Shown piece after piece: positions 34,170 through 44,719 of a stretch of 64,000 nt of DNA (positions within the stretch are counted from its first letter, which is position 1; every line of letters begins with the position of its first letter). The notes below the pieces were generated by a model. The model was not told where the DNA came from. It did not search any database and worked only from the letters and a program-made list of their open reading frames with translations. A program made the position numbers and the translations under genes. The DNA comes from Massariosphaeria phaeospora. Lineage: Eukaryota > Ascomycota > Dothideomycetes > Pleosporales. The stretch covers positions 1,736,001 to 1,800,000 of the forward strand of contig JAADJZ010000002.1 in assembly GCA_011032825.1 (NCBI GenBank). Reading direction: 5' to 3'.

Positions 34170-35804
34170 ATGCCGCGCCCGAAGAGGAGTAAAGTCGCGT
34201 CCGCAACCACGCGCGTCGCCACTACGTCAAGAGTCGCAAAAACCGCACCCCGCCAACCGCAACCGCAACCGCAACCTCAAACAGGCCCTGATCCCATCGA
34301 ACGGTTCAGCGACGACAGCGATGGCCTCGTTGTCAAATCAACGCGCCCACGACGGAGGATGCCATGGCAACCAGAACCTCAGCGAGACGCGGACGTAACA
34401 ATGACTGGTGCGCTTCCGGTAGAGGAGGAGGTACCAGGAGCCAATGGTGTATCTTCCAAAGCTCGTACGCCTTCATCAAATGTTTCGAATAGGACGCGTA
34501 CAATTAGAGGAAGCGCGAAGCTGTCTTCCAAGACTACCTCACCAGTCGCATTGCGTTCGCCTACTAAAGTGGCTGAAGATGCGCCGGCCCAAGATATGGA
34601 TAGTAGCGAATTTGGCGATAATCTGTTATCATTCACATCCCTGGGTTCGGAGTCGCCAGCTCATGGGACACGTCCACCTTCTGCAATCAAAGTCGGTGCA
34701 ACACCTGCACACGAGACATCCATCCTGGCCTTGACGAACTTCAAGCGGAGAGCTAGACAGCCGAGCCTACTGCGCATGGTACATCAGACTACGGATGTTG
34801 AAGATAATGACTTGAGCGACCCGGAGGAGATAGATGATTTCCTTCCGGATGATGAATCTACCCCACTCCATGTACACAAGAGTGCTCCTGACACGGAGGC
34901 AGTCAACAACATCAGCGGTATAAGCCTTTCAAGCTCAGAGTCCAGGGGAAGGAAGCGCAAATTATCCTCACCCGTCGTGCAAGTACCACGCTCTTCCCCA
35001 CCTTATGAGCCCGTATCAGGCGAGGATGTGGCAGTATCACGGTCACCCTCCCCTAGCTTTCCAGATGTTATACAGAGTAGTGAGAAGGTTGCTGAAAATC
35101 GCGAGGTTGGCGAAACAGCAGAACCCCAACCTATGAGTGACACTATGGCCCCGCCACGGTCAAGTAGTCCTCCAGAAGACGAAATCGAAGATTCGCCGGA
35201 GCCACGTGGCAGAACGCATCAGAGAAAAAAGAGAGGTGTACCGGAAAGGAATGGAGAAAGTGACGGCGTTGAAGAAGGCAAGGCAGATCGCCCAGCAAAA
35301 CCGAAAGCTAAGCGGAAACCAAAAGCAAACCAGGGCATATCCACGGCTAAACTGCAAGCGCTGCTTCCCCGACGACGGACGCGAGCAGTAGCACAAGAGC
35401 GGGATGAATACGATCTTGACAATTCGGAAGATATGATCGCTGTCGATTCCGACCAAGACGAATTACAGTTACCAACGCGGCGCCAAACCACAACCCGAAA
35501 GCCGGCCCCCTCAAAGACCACACAAAAGTCATCACGGGGACCAAAGAAGCCGGTAACCGGAGCTCAAAGTGCCCAGAAGTCCACAAGAACATATGGTCGT
35601 CGCATATCTTCAGATAAGGAGAATGAAGCGACATTCGTTGCGGGTGAAGAATCGGAAGATGCGGAGGAGACAACGGAAACGGCAATTGCCGCACCTGCGC
35701 CTAAACTAGTAGCTATCGCGAAGAAGTTCGAGGATGTCGACGCTTGGGAGATGGAGTTTGAGAGCGTTGACGCGGATGGCCAAACGTCGAGTCCATGGCG
35801 TTAG
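34170..35804 (+). CDS. Hypothetical basic/acidic nuclear-type protein, 544 aa
   Basis: ATG 34170 (MPRPKRSKVA) is the first ATG in the frame. The protein is strongly charged and largely disordered: basic N-terminus with a Gln/Pro repeat (QPQPQPQPQ), mixed Ser/Asp/Glu regions, several Lys/Arg clusters usable as nuclear signals (SRGRKRKLSSP, RGRTHQRKKRGVP, KPKAKRKPK), and two short more ordered segments near IDDFLPDDESTP and EYDLDNSEDMIAVDSDQDE. The C-terminus ends in a helical, aromatic stretch KLVAIAKKFEDVDAWEMEFE that looks conserved. No enzymatic or DNA-binding domain is recognised. A chromatin, replication or kinetochore role would fit the composition, but this is only a guess. Confidence 0.75.
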   Translation: MPRPKRSKVASATTRVATTSRVAKTAPRQPQPQPQPQTGPDPIERFSDDSDGLVVKSTRPRRRMPWQPEPQRDADVTMTGALPVEEEVPGANGVSSKARTPSSNVSNRTRTIRGSAKLSSKTTSPVALRSPTKVAEDAPAQDMDSSEFGDNLLSFTSLGSESPAHGTRPPSAIKVGATPAHETSILALTNFKRRARQPSLLRMVHQTTDVEDNDLSDPEEIDDFLPDDESTPLHVHKSAPDTEAVNNISGISLSSSESRGRKRKLSSPVVQVPRSSPPYEPVSGEDVAVSRSPSPSFPDVIQSSEKVAENREVGETAEPQPMSDTMAPPRSSSPPEDEIEDSPEPRGRTHQRKKRGVPERNGESDGVEEGKADRPAKPKAKRKPKANQGISTAKLQALLPRRRTRAVAQERDEYDLDNSEDMIAVDSDQDELQLPTRRQTTTRKPAPSKTTQKSSRGPKKPVTGAQSAQKSTRTYGRRISSDKENEATFVAGEESEDAEETTETAIAAPAPKLVAIAKKFEDVDAWEMEFESVDADGQTSSPWR

Positions 35805-36511
35805 GTGACATGATTTCTATCGGCGTTATGGGGTTCGCCCGGAGGGGCGAATGATGAGACAACGTGTATGCGGGTATGGCGTGAAGGACGAATGATGATA
35901 TACACTCTAGGATTTGCATGCTCCATTCTGGTGGGTAGGCTTCTGGGTTGCGCCTCTGGTACCTAGGAGATGAGGCAGCGCGGTGGGGACAGTCCAGGCA
36001 TGCGATTGCAGCCACGGTTTCGCTTCAGCAAGTTATATATGCATATAAATTGCTTCCGGCCAAGATATACATGATATCAGAGTGGGTGTCCAATCAACAC
36101 CGACTCAGTCCGGCTACCGAACAAAGACCGATTCGAATGCCGGTGAATAACATGATACCTGGCCTCAGTCTCGAATTACGTTGTGCCGAAAATGTGATTG
36201 CAAAGTGCTACCTACTGAAATTCTCCTGCTGTCAAGCGTGAAGCAGCAATAGGACAACTGGCGATGCCGGTATCCAGAGCATAGCCAGCTTGGTTGGTTG
36301 TTGCTCGGGCTTGAGGCTCATCTCGCGCACGGCTGCTGGGACCTGGCCGGCACTCCCCAAACACCTAGGGCTCACCTGCGTCCTGCACCTACCGTCCGCG
36401 CAACACCCCGAGAATGCCATAGTGACTTGATGCCATGCGCCTTCCCGACCACTGCAACCACCTGTCCTATGCTGCTCCGCCATCGCCCACTCCGCCCGGC
36501 TCCCGCAGGCC
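35805..36511. other. Intergenic region
   Basis: No coding sequence is supported between the hypothetical nuclear-type gene and the LysM gene. The last 100 bases before 36512 are pyrimidine-rich and probably contain the LysM gene's transcription start. Confidence 0.6.
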
Positions 36512-38347
36512 ATGAACCCCACTCATGGCTCCCACGGCTCCCCCTCGTCCAGGAGCAGCTCGACGCTGGCACCTTCCACGCTCCGCCCACGCACCCGTCG
36601 CCTGATCTCCATTGACGATGAGCTTCATTCCGCCGCTGCCCGCGATTCCGCCGCATCTCCACGCGGCTCGCGAACGACGTCACCCGCTCTCAACACACGC
36701 CCCGTTTCCTCGAACCCTTCCTCCTCCTTTGTGCGAGCTGCGAGTAGCCAGGCTTCAAAGGCGAGCCGGGACACAACAGCGACACTGTCCGGCATCTGGG
36801 GCAACTCGTGGTCCGCTATACAAGGCCTAGCGACCAACGTGTTGCAAGCGGGGAGTGAGGGAACTCCGTCTGACACAACTACAAGACGACGGAAACCGCT
36901 GTCAGCCACACATCGACGGACTGCTAGCAGTGCTCCACCGATGAAATGGGGTCCCTCGGCATCTTCGAGTTCGCAGGTGGGCGCCGGGACGCAGGAGGAA
37001 CGAGAGAGCATGGTTCGGGCAATGAAGCGCCGGGACTTGCTAACTGCTAACGAGCATCTGGTGCCAGACTCGGTCGGACGCATAAAACGGAGGAACTCGG
37101 ACGACCGCATGAGCATGTCGGCGCCTCCTGGAGAGAACGAAGATCGAGACGCTCTCGTGTACATACACCATGTCCGGCCACACGACACACTTGCCGGAAT
37201 CACCATTAAATACAACTGCCAATTGGCCGTATTGCGAAAAGCAAACCAGATGTGGCCAAATGATAGCATCCAGATCAAGAAGACGATTGTCCTCCCGGTC
37301 GATGCTTGTGGCGTGAAAGGGCGTCCGGTAGCCGGGCCCAACGCATATAAAGAGGAGAACCTCTTGCTGGGGGAGAATAGCAATTCTGGCAGCAATTCAC
37401 CACCAGCCTCGAACGGGCTTCCGAACGGATGGAACTTAGTCAAACAGCAGAATGCAGATAACCCCTCGGTGCCTTCTTCATCACACTCCCACGCCGAATC
37501 CGAACCGCCTTGGACACATGATTCTTGGGTACTACTTGCGAATGACACCAATCCCACAGAAATCGCTCGTATGCCGCGCAGAGCATTAGGTTTTTTCCCG
37601 CCTGCAAGGCGGAAATCCCTGGCGTTTTCTGAAGCCTCTACACCTAAGCCATCCGTTGATCTACCCCGTTCATCCACTTCCACCGCCTCACATGCCAACT
37701 CTCCGTCTCAAGTTGGCCGACCCCGCACACTCAGTACTCTATCTTCCATGTCCAGCAGCCATAGCCGCCACCGTAGCACTTCGGGTTTCGCGCTTCATGG
37801 GCCGGGCGGCGTTGGTACGATGGGTAAAAATGTTCGTAGTCCAGGTCCTGCCCAGGACGGACTAAATAAGCTGTTTGCCCAACATCTGCCTAGTGTTGCT
37901 CCTCCACCAGGTCAAGAATATTTCACACCGTGGGCACCGAGCCTCTTAGATGCGGACGCTGGGACTCTGGCACAATATAGTGGTTCTGGAGCGAGGACCC
38001 CTTTGGGTGGGGCAGGGATCGACCTTCAAGAGATAGGTGGAGCTATCGAGGGCTGGATGCGCAAAGTAGGCACTCAGGCATCAAAGCTCTTATCGGAACC
38101 ATCCACGCCTGGTCAAGGCAAACGCTCGGCTGTGCCAGTTATCGGAGCAGTCGGGGGTGATCTGGGCGACCTAATCGAACTAAGAGCTGACGCGTTCGAG
38201 ATCGGGGATGGGGAACAGGAACGAGGCCGGCCGGGCAGAGGAGAGCAACTGCTGCTAGCTAATGAGCAGTATCAGAGCGCAAGGCCTAACCTAAATCTGG
38301 CAATACGCGACCGGGGGCGGAGGGGGGAGAGTAACAAGACCGATTGA
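36512..38347 (+). CDS. Intracellular LysM-domain protein, 611 aa
   Basis: Single-exon gene starting at the true ATG 36512. There is no signal peptide, so this is not a secreted chitin-binding effector; it resembles the intracellular LysM proteins of eukaryotes (LYSMD class), whose ligand is unclear. The N-terminal 210 residues are Ser/Arg/Pro-rich with a possible helix at GIWGNSWSAIQGLATNVLQ (residues about 94-112). The LysM motif is at about 217-263: YIHHVRPHDTLAGITIKY, then NQLAV-like CQLAVLRKANQMWPNDSI and IVLPV. Later regions carry Ser-rich linkers and ordered pieces near SWVLLANDTNPTEIARMPRR and GGAIEGWMRKVGTQASKLL. The C-terminus is charged. Function is unknown. Confidence 0.82.
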   Translation: MNPTHGSHGSPSSRSSSTLAPSTLRPRTRRLISIDDELHSAAARDSAASPRGSRTTSPALNTRPVSSNPSSSFVRAASSQASKASRDTTATLSGIWGNSWSAIQGLATNVLQAGSEGTPSDTTTRRRKPLSATHRRTASSAPPMKWGPSASSSSQVGAGTQEERESMVRAMKRRDLLTANEHLVPDSVGRIKRRNSDDRMSMSAPPGENEDRDALVYIHHVRPHDTLAGITIKYNCQLAVLRKANQMWPNDSIQIKKTIVLPVDACGVKGRPVAGPNAYKEENLLLGENSNSGSNSPPASNGLPNGWNLVKQQNADNPSVPSSSHSHAESEPPWTHDSWVLLANDTNPTEIARMPRRALGFFPPARRKSLAFSEASTPKPSVDLPRSSTSTASHANSPSQVGRPRTLSTLSSMSSSHSRHRSTSGFALHGPGGVGTMGKNVRSPGPAQDGLNKLFAQHLPSVAPPPGQEYFTPWAPSLLDADAGTLAQYSGSGARTPLGGAGIDLQEIGGAIEGWMRKVGTQASKLLSEPSTPGQGKRSAVPVIGAVGGDLGDLIELRADAFEIGDGEQERGRPGRGEQLLLANEQYQSARPNLNLAIRDRGRRGESNKTD

Positions 38348-38715
38348 AGAACGCGCGCATTTCTTTCAAGTTTGGAAGGTGTTTGGAGGGTATGCATTGG
38401 GACCCTCTTAGGAATTGGCACTTGGAACCTACTCGAGGGTTTTGGGCGTCAGGCAGCGATATTCACCTGATCTGGATAGCTTGCATTACTCAGGGCAGCC
38501 AAGTGTACACTTTTACATGAGTGCGCATGGATATGCAGATTCAAGTAAACTATCACGCAATCAACAGTATAGAGCTTGAGACTGAACACAATGAATTGAT
38601 GTTCTCGTGATTCGCTGCTTGCAGGTGGAATCGGAGCGGGAGCTCCCGAAAACCCATCCGAGATTTCGTTGCATACTGTCTCTCGTTCACTTGAAGACCA
38701 CCTACCCAGAGAACA
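38348..38715. other. Intergenic region
   Basis: Spacer of 368 bp between two plus-strand genes. It has the LysM gene 3' region and the promoter of the aminopeptidase gene. No gene is seen. Confidence 0.6.
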
Positions 38716-41056
38716 ATGCTAGCGACTGTTAACGCCCGTGTTGCCCTATTGGCTTATCCGGGTCCGATAATAGGAAAGTGCATCGGCGTAAGCTGCAGGT
38801 CCCGATCTACGAGTAGTCGTTCGGGGTTCACCACCACGACAACTTCATCTTCCGCTTTCTCCACTGCGGGGTCAAGGCTTCGATCAACCTCAGCGCCAGG
38901 ACCAACATACAACTCAAACCCTTTGATACCTGTGAGACTTACGACAAGAGGAAGATCCGGGATAAGAGCGTCAAGGTTTGCGACAATGCATCGCGCCCCC
39001 GCAGCTATGGTTACGAAACCGATGACGGCGCCGGATATCGAAATCAGGACGCCCCGGGACCCGAATACTCTGGCTAATTATCATAATTTTGTTACGAAGC
39101 ATACAAAGGCGGAGTTCGAGATTGATTTTGAGAAGAAGGTGCTTGTTGGGGGGGTTACGCTGACGCTGGAGAGTTTCGGGGAGAAGAGCAAGGAGGTGGT
39201 GCTTGATACTAGGTAAGTGCATATGCTTTTTCCGATGAGGTAAAAATGTGGTTTAGTTGACAGGTAACAGTTTCTTGGATATCAAGGATGTAAAAGTGGA
39301 TGGCAAGATAGCAGAATGGAGCGTTGGTGATCGAGTGGAACCATACGGCAGCCCCCTCTCGGTCAAGCTCTCGTCAGGTATCGCGAAAGGAAGGACCATT
39401 GAACTATTTATCTCACTCTCCACAACCGACAAATGCACAGCACTCCAATGGCTTACGCCGGCTCAAACTTCCAACAAGAAACATCCGTACATGTTCTCGC
39501 AATGCCAGGCCATTCACGCGCGCTCCGTGTTCCCTTGTCAGGACACTCCAGATGTGAAGTCAACCTTCGAGTTTGCTCTGCGCTCTCCTTTGCCCGTCCT
39601 CGCTTCTGGGCTACCCACCGGATCAAAGAATTACCTACCAGGCAAAGCCGGCAAGCCCGGAACTCTCTTATACACCTTTGAGCAACAGGTTCCTATCACG
39701 AGCTATCTCTTTGCGGTAGCCAGTGGTGACCTCGCCAGCGCCTCTATCGGCCCCCGTAGCACCGTTTGGTCTGGCCCGGAAGAACTTCTCGCTTGCCAAC
39801 AGGAACTCTCCAACGAAATCGAGCCTTTCATGTCGGCCATTGAATCTATTGTCTCTCCCACCTATCAATGGACGCAGTATAACTGCCTTATACTACCACC
39901 ATCTTTCCCCTACGGCGGCATGGAGAACCCGGTCTGGACCTACGCAACGCCTAGTATCATCTCAGGCGATAAGCAGAACATCGACGTGATCGCTCACGAG
40001 CTATCACACTCTTGGTCCGGTAACCTCGTGTCCGCAGCGTCGTGGGAGCATTTCTGGCTGAATGAGGGATGGACTACTTATCTCGAGCGTCGTATTCAAG
40101 CTGCGATTCACGGTGAACCGCATCGCCACTTCTCCGCAATCATTGGCTGGAAAGCGCTGGAAGATAGCATCGAGCATTATGGCGCTGATCATGACTATAC
40201 GAAACTCATCGTCGATCTCAAAGGTAAAGACCCGGACGAGGCCTTCTCCTCCATCCCCTACGAAAAAGGTTTCCACGCCCTCTACGCTTTCGAACTTCTC
40301 CTCGGCAAAGACAAATGGGACTCCTTCATCCCACACTATTTCGAGACTTTCAAGTTCAAATCAGTCGACAGCTACGACTTCAAATCCTGCCTTGTCGACT
40401 TCTTCGCTTCTGACGCAGAAGCCAATAAGAAGCTGACCGAATTTGATTGGGACAAGCTGTTCTACGCGCCCGGCTACCCAGCCAAACCTGACTTTGACGA
40501 ATCGATGGTCAAATCCTGTTATGAACTCGCCGACAAATGGCAAGCGCGCGTCACTGAAAAGGACTCTTCGTTCAAGCCCTCACCTTCAGACATTTCCTCT
40601 TGGGTCGCCAATCAATCCGTCGTCTTCCTCGAGCGCATCCAAACTTTCGGTTCATCGTTCTCCGCTTCAGGCATTCATCTTCTCGGCTCGACATACGCCT
40701 ACACGTCGACTCAAAACATCGAAGTGCTCTCGCGATTCCTGTGCTTGGGCTTGAAAGCGAAAGCAACCGAGACGTATGAGCCAGCTGCAGAGCTGCTAGG
40801 TAAGATCGGGCGGATGAAGTTTGTGCGCCCGCTGTTCAGGCTGTTAAAGGAAGCGGATAGGCAGTTGGCGGTGAAGACGTTTGAGAAGAACAAGGACTTC
40901 TATCATCCGATCTGCAGGTATGTGATATACTCTATTATGAGGTCATTGTAGGGCGCTTTATGCTTCGGGTAGAGTATAGTTCCTATGTGTTTATGCTAAC
41001 GTAATGGCGATAGGGCAATGGTCGAACGCGATCTCTTCGGCGAGGACAAGAAGTAA
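38716..41056 (+). CDS. Leukotriene-A4-hydrolase-type M1 aminopeptidase, 728 aa
   Basis: Bifunctional zinc enzyme family: aminopeptidase and epoxide hydrolase (yeast Lap2). Three exons: 38716-39212, 39271-40917 and 41014-41056. The zinc motif is HELSH (H408, E409, H412) with the third ligand E431 in WLNEGWTTYLE, and the exopeptidase motif GGMEN is at 381-385, so all key residues are present. The C-terminal helical domain ends with a separately spliced 14-residue segment RAMVERDLFGEDKK. The first 90 residues precede the usual family start and are Ser/Thr/Arg-rich with almost no acidic residues, as in mitochondrial presequences. Internal ATGs at residues 91, 98 and 103 would give the normal cytosolic form starting near the conserved DPNTLANYHNFVTKH. 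The second splice site uses the later of two AG choices (GTAACAG), giving LDTSFLDIKDVKVDG. Confidence 0.93.
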
Positions 41057-41581
41057 TAGGAAAAATCGATACAAAGCGGATTTCTGAGTAACCGTCAGCC
41101 ATGATCTTTGGTCATACACTACACCGGACTAATGCGGGGAGCATGGTAGTCATTGATGGACCTAGAATATTTATTGTGTAGACATGACGAAAAGAAAAGC
41201 AGGGGATGCGCGTATCTCTCTCCCACGATAACGAGGTGGTGTCTAGATGTGCTTTGTCGACTCTATCTGCCTGGCTCCATAGCTCCTGCCTTCAGTAGGA
41301 CCTGACATCATCACTTCGTACCACAGCATCAGAGCTTATCTTTGCAGGCTACAGTACTCTCAAATTCCGTCTCTTTGCAGAATGATCTCGCTAGAGCCTG
41401 CTGCGATGACGTCTGACGAGGGACCGTCTGTGGCACCACCCAGCCAGCCACCGAGGCTGTGAACGGAAGGCTGAACCCAAGGCGTACTTGCTCATATGGG
41501 CTCATCCTCTTTATAACCCAGCTCTGCCGCATTGGTTTTTAGGTTAATCCTCTGACGCTTTCGGGATTCCTACGAACTCTG
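41057..41581. other. Intergenic region, promoter of the HeLo gene
   Basis: About 525 bp without a supported gene between the aminopeptidase and HeLo genes, both on the plus strand. Confidence 0.6.
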
Positions 41582-43438
41582 ATGTCTGGCCTTGAGATAC
41601 CCGCTTTCTTGATCGGGGCAGCGGGCCTATTCAGCTCCTGCGTCGATGCATTTTCCTACTTCAAGGCGGCCCAGCGGGCGGACGAGGATATCGAAATCCT
41701 CTTGTTGAAGCTCGACATCGAAAAGACACGCCTGCTATTATGGGGTAATGAAATTGGCATGTTCTCTGCCAACCAACAACATCCGAGACTTCGCCAACAG
41801 GACACTGTCGAGCTCCTCGAGCGAATACTGGACCAGATCGAAAAACTGTTGACGGACTCCGAGACTTTGCGGACATCTTATGGGGTGAGAAATTTGGAAG
41901 AAACACGCGCTAAAGCGATCGATTTCTTAAGCTCTAAAAGCCTGGCCATCTTCCGCACATCCGCGAGTCGATTTTGGACCCGTAACGCTTCGCGACTGGG
42001 TTCTGGACGTCAACGAGGTGGAGAAGGCCTGGTAGCCCGGACAAAGTGGGCCATCTATGAAGGACGAAGATTTCAAGGACTGGTGAACAATGTGAAACAC
42101 TTCGTCGATAACCTCTACGAGCTGGTTTCCGTCGACCGTGAGACCCAGGACAGCATAATCAAAGCAGATATCGAGACGATATTAGACCTATCCCAGCTTA
42201 GACTGGTCGAAGCAGCTACGGAAGATTCGTATAGGGCCTATTCTCAGATTGCAGCATCTGTCATCGAGGCTTCTGAATTTGGTACTGTCGACCGCCGTAC
42301 TGTGGAGGAGCGCATAAGAGACATACAGTCACTGCAAGACCAGAACCAACCAATCCAAATATATGATGCTAGGGACCCCTCTTCGAACGAAAACTCAGGT
42401 ACGCGTGTAATCTCTAGTCTATCTTCGAAGGTTCTAACCGGCGCTATAGATTCTTTGCTTCTCGAGATAGACCTATCTAAAAAGTATGTGGTGATGACAA
42501 GGGAATGCTTCAAGATACAAACAGAATCTCCTTGCGACACCTCCCAGCTTGGTGCGCAAGCGGCGAATTACAAACATTGGAGTGCAAACGATTCCATTTT
42601 ATCGACGAATGAACACGGGCACAATACGCTCTGGCAACTACTCAAGAGGCTCCTGGATATCAAACTAATGGTCCACAATATATTGGAGGATCCGGACAAC
42701 GTTCTTGGAAGCCTTTTGAAGACAGCAGAGTACTCTTTGTCCAACGAACAGCGTGAGATTCTATCTTCGCAGCTTCCGCTTATCAGTGTTTACTTGTACT
42801 GCTCACCCTGTACATGTCTTCTTCACACTGCACTCAAGATCTGCGAACAGCTGACTTCGACCTTAATTGAGGTGGCGATACGCCCTGATGATCGCTTGAT
42901 CTCCAGTTGCTGCAGTAAGACAGACCGCATATTAGGCCTACGAAGTGTCCTTAACTCCGTGCACCAGCTCGAGACAGTGGACTCTGATAACTCGGCGCTG
43001 GCGAAATATCTTGACCGTACGTGGCTAGAGAGGCGCCTGGACCACTTCGAGTACGAGCAACCGTATCATTATCGGGTAGATAGGGATTCCCATTCTATCG
43101 TACTTGGAGAAGCCGACTATCTCGCACCGCTTTTACAAAAGGCACCTGGACGTATACCTAAGGCCACGGAGGTTTGGGCTCTCAAGACAACAAACTATCC
43201 CGTGCGCTCTCTCTCGCGACAGCTACTTTGCACTTTTATTGAGAAACGGCGGCCAATGGATCAGAATAGGCTTAGGCACGTTGTGGGATCGAAAAGGGCT
43301 TCTAGCTCAACTATACAGGAGCACAAGCGTCAAAGGGTTTCCGCGGGATCGAGCAATGGAAATGCAGATGATGGTGGCGGCGCGGATAGTGAGAACAGTG
43401 AAGACAGAGGGGAAGAAGGTATTAGCGACATTATGTGA
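41582..43438 (+). CDS. HeLo-domain (prion-inhibition-type) protein, 618 aa
   Basis: The first 200 residues match the HeLo fold known from fungal HET-S and related cell-death proteins: the start MSGLEIPAFLIGAAGLFSSC is hydrophobic and followed by VDAFSYFKAAQRADEDIEIL, LLKLDIEKTRLLLWGNEIGM, then a helix with ERILDQIEKLLTDSE. In HET-S the equivalent N-terminal helix inserts into membranes to kill the cell. The middle part (about 200-480) is helical and unassigned. The last part (about 485-570) holds WLERRLDHFEYEQPYHYRVD and a compact domain ending CTFIEKRRPMD. The tail is Ser/Asn/Asp/Gly/Glu-rich with a basic pair (GSKRASSS, EHKRQR) like a bipartite nuclear signal. No NACHT, kinase or recognised amyloid motif was seen. 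Single exon. The pattern suggests an allorecognition or defence role, which is inference. Confidence 0.85.
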   Translation: MSGLEIPAFLIGAAGLFSSCVDAFSYFKAAQRADEDIEILLLKLDIEKTRLLLWGNEIGMFSANQQHPRLRQQDTVELLERILDQIEKLLTDSETLRTSYGVRNLEETRAKAIDFLSSKSLAIFRTSASRFWTRNASRLGSGRQRGGEGLVARTKWAIYEGRRFQGLVNNVKHFVDNLYELVSVDRETQDSIIKADIETILDLSQLRLVEAATEDSYRAYSQIAASVIEASEFGTVDRRTVEERIRDIQSLQDQNQPIQIYDARDPSSNENSGTRVISSLSSKVLTGAIDSLLLEIDLSKKYVVMTRECFKIQTESPCDTSQLGAQAANYKHWSANDSILSTNEHGHNTLWQLLKRLLDIKLMVHNILEDPDNVLGSLLKTAEYSLSNEQREILSSQLPLISVYLYCSPCTCLLHTALKICEQLTSTLIEVAIRPDDRLISSCCSKTDRILGLRSVLNSVHQLETVDSDNSALAKYLDRTWLERRLDHFEYEQPYHYRVDRDSHSIVLGEADYLAPLLQKAPGRIPKATEVWALKTTNYPVRSLSRQLLCTFIEKRRPMDQNRLRHVVGSKRASSSTIQEHKRQRVSAGSSNGNADDGGGADSENSEDRGEEGISDIM

Positions 43439-43772
43439 GCGATCTTACAAGGTCAAATTGGTGAATCGATCAATCCAAGAATCTCATTCACTCAAGCCAG
43501 TCCTCGCTATCAACCACTTATCGAGCTCCCTAGACAACATTCTACAATCTCCCAGCGTCTCTGTCGAAGCAAACAGGCACTCGTAGAATCCAACCACTCA
43601 TTTCACATCCTCTTCGTCACCCCAGCCATTCCACGTAAACTAAAGTACATTAAACGCATCCCCACTCTCCTCTCCCCCTGCGGCTTTCCCCATCTCTACT
43701 CCCTACTCTGCAAGCCGCAACCCGATCCACCCATACACCCTCCCCAACTCCCATCTCCCCCAAACCCCCACA
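43439..43772. other. Intergenic region and CT-rich leader
   Basis: The last 100 bases before 43773 are almost purely C/T/A with few G, a strong fungal promoter-leader signature. No gene is seen. Confidence 0.65.
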
Positions 43773-44033
43773 ATGACCCCCTACCCCTGCGCCCACGCGC
43801 ACTGCATCAAACACCTCACCACGCGCGCCCGGCGCGCCCAAGGCGGCGTCCTCTGCATCAAACACGCCGACGACCTGTACGGCAGCGTGCGCGCCATGTA
43901 CAACAGCTGGTACAAAGACATCCACGACGCTAGGGGTGCGACGCCCGTGGACGGAGAGGGTATGAGGCGGTATTGGGAAGATCGCAGGGAGCGCGTGGCG
44001 GCCCTGGTGGCAGAGCTGGAGCGAAGGGGGTGA
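43773..44033 (+). CDS. Cys/His-containing mini-protein, 86 aa
   Basis: Codon use is strongly C/G-ending, the ATG follows a marked CT-rich leader (43660-43772), and the context ACAATGA is favourable, so I regard this as a real gene. The protein begins MTPYPCAHAHCIKHLTTRAR and continues VLCIKHADDLYGSVRAMYN; the spacing C6-x4-C11 and C28-x2-H31 could bind a zinc ion. The second half (RRYWEDRRERVAALVAELERR) is a charged amphipathic helix. No signal peptide. Its start is 334 bp after the HeLo stop on the same strand; HeLo genes are often next to small partner genes, but a link is not shown. The function is unknown. Confidence 0.7.
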   Translation: MTPYPCAHAHCIKHLTTRARRAQGGVLCIKHADDLYGSVRAMYNSWYKDIHDARGATPVDGEGMRRYWEDRRERVAALVAELERRG

Positions 44034-44719
44034 TTGGACTGGTTGAATGGTGCTGGGGATGGGGATGTGGATGTGTTGGGGAAGAGAGAGTGTTGGGGTG
44101 TGTGTTGTGAAGGTCGGATGAATGAAGCAAGGGGAAGAGTCTGGTAGTTAGTGTTGGTACGGTCTGTCACAGTCAAGAAGCACTTCGGCGTCGAGCATCA
44201 AAACAGAATTAATTTCCAAAGTCCTCTAGTAGTATCGTCTGGGAGAAGCATCTTTTCCATCTTTGCCAAAATCTCACTTTCTCACAAATCCGTTTTGCTA
44301 CATCTACCTATACACAACTTCTACAGTGCGTGATCGGGTGTCATTTAACCAAGTCGAACTACATGCTTTATCACTCACTCATTCCCCCTTGTTTCAATAC
44401 TGCTTGACAAGAGTTGCTCTCCTAATAAGATTGGGTGAGATTGATTGTATATGAATAGGCTGAGCAGCGCAGTACGAACCCAGAAGTGTCAAGCTAGAAT
44501 GTCCGCATGTGTCTGGTAGAAATCAGGGATTTAATACGATTACAGCGCAATTTCTATAGACCATGTCTTACTCTACAAAGCTATATAGCAGATGCGGGGC
44601 GAGGTGCTGTGTGAATCGTAGTAAGACCTTCAAGCGGATATACTTTATACATTGCTCTTGTAGTTCGACTTGTAACCACGTCTGTGGTACTGAGCGCTTT
44701 GCTTCGTAGGCTCGCTTTT
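44034..44719. other. No gene recognised
   Basis: The convergent 3' regions of the mini-protein gene and the MOSC gene. Only short open frames are seen. Confidence 0.65.
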
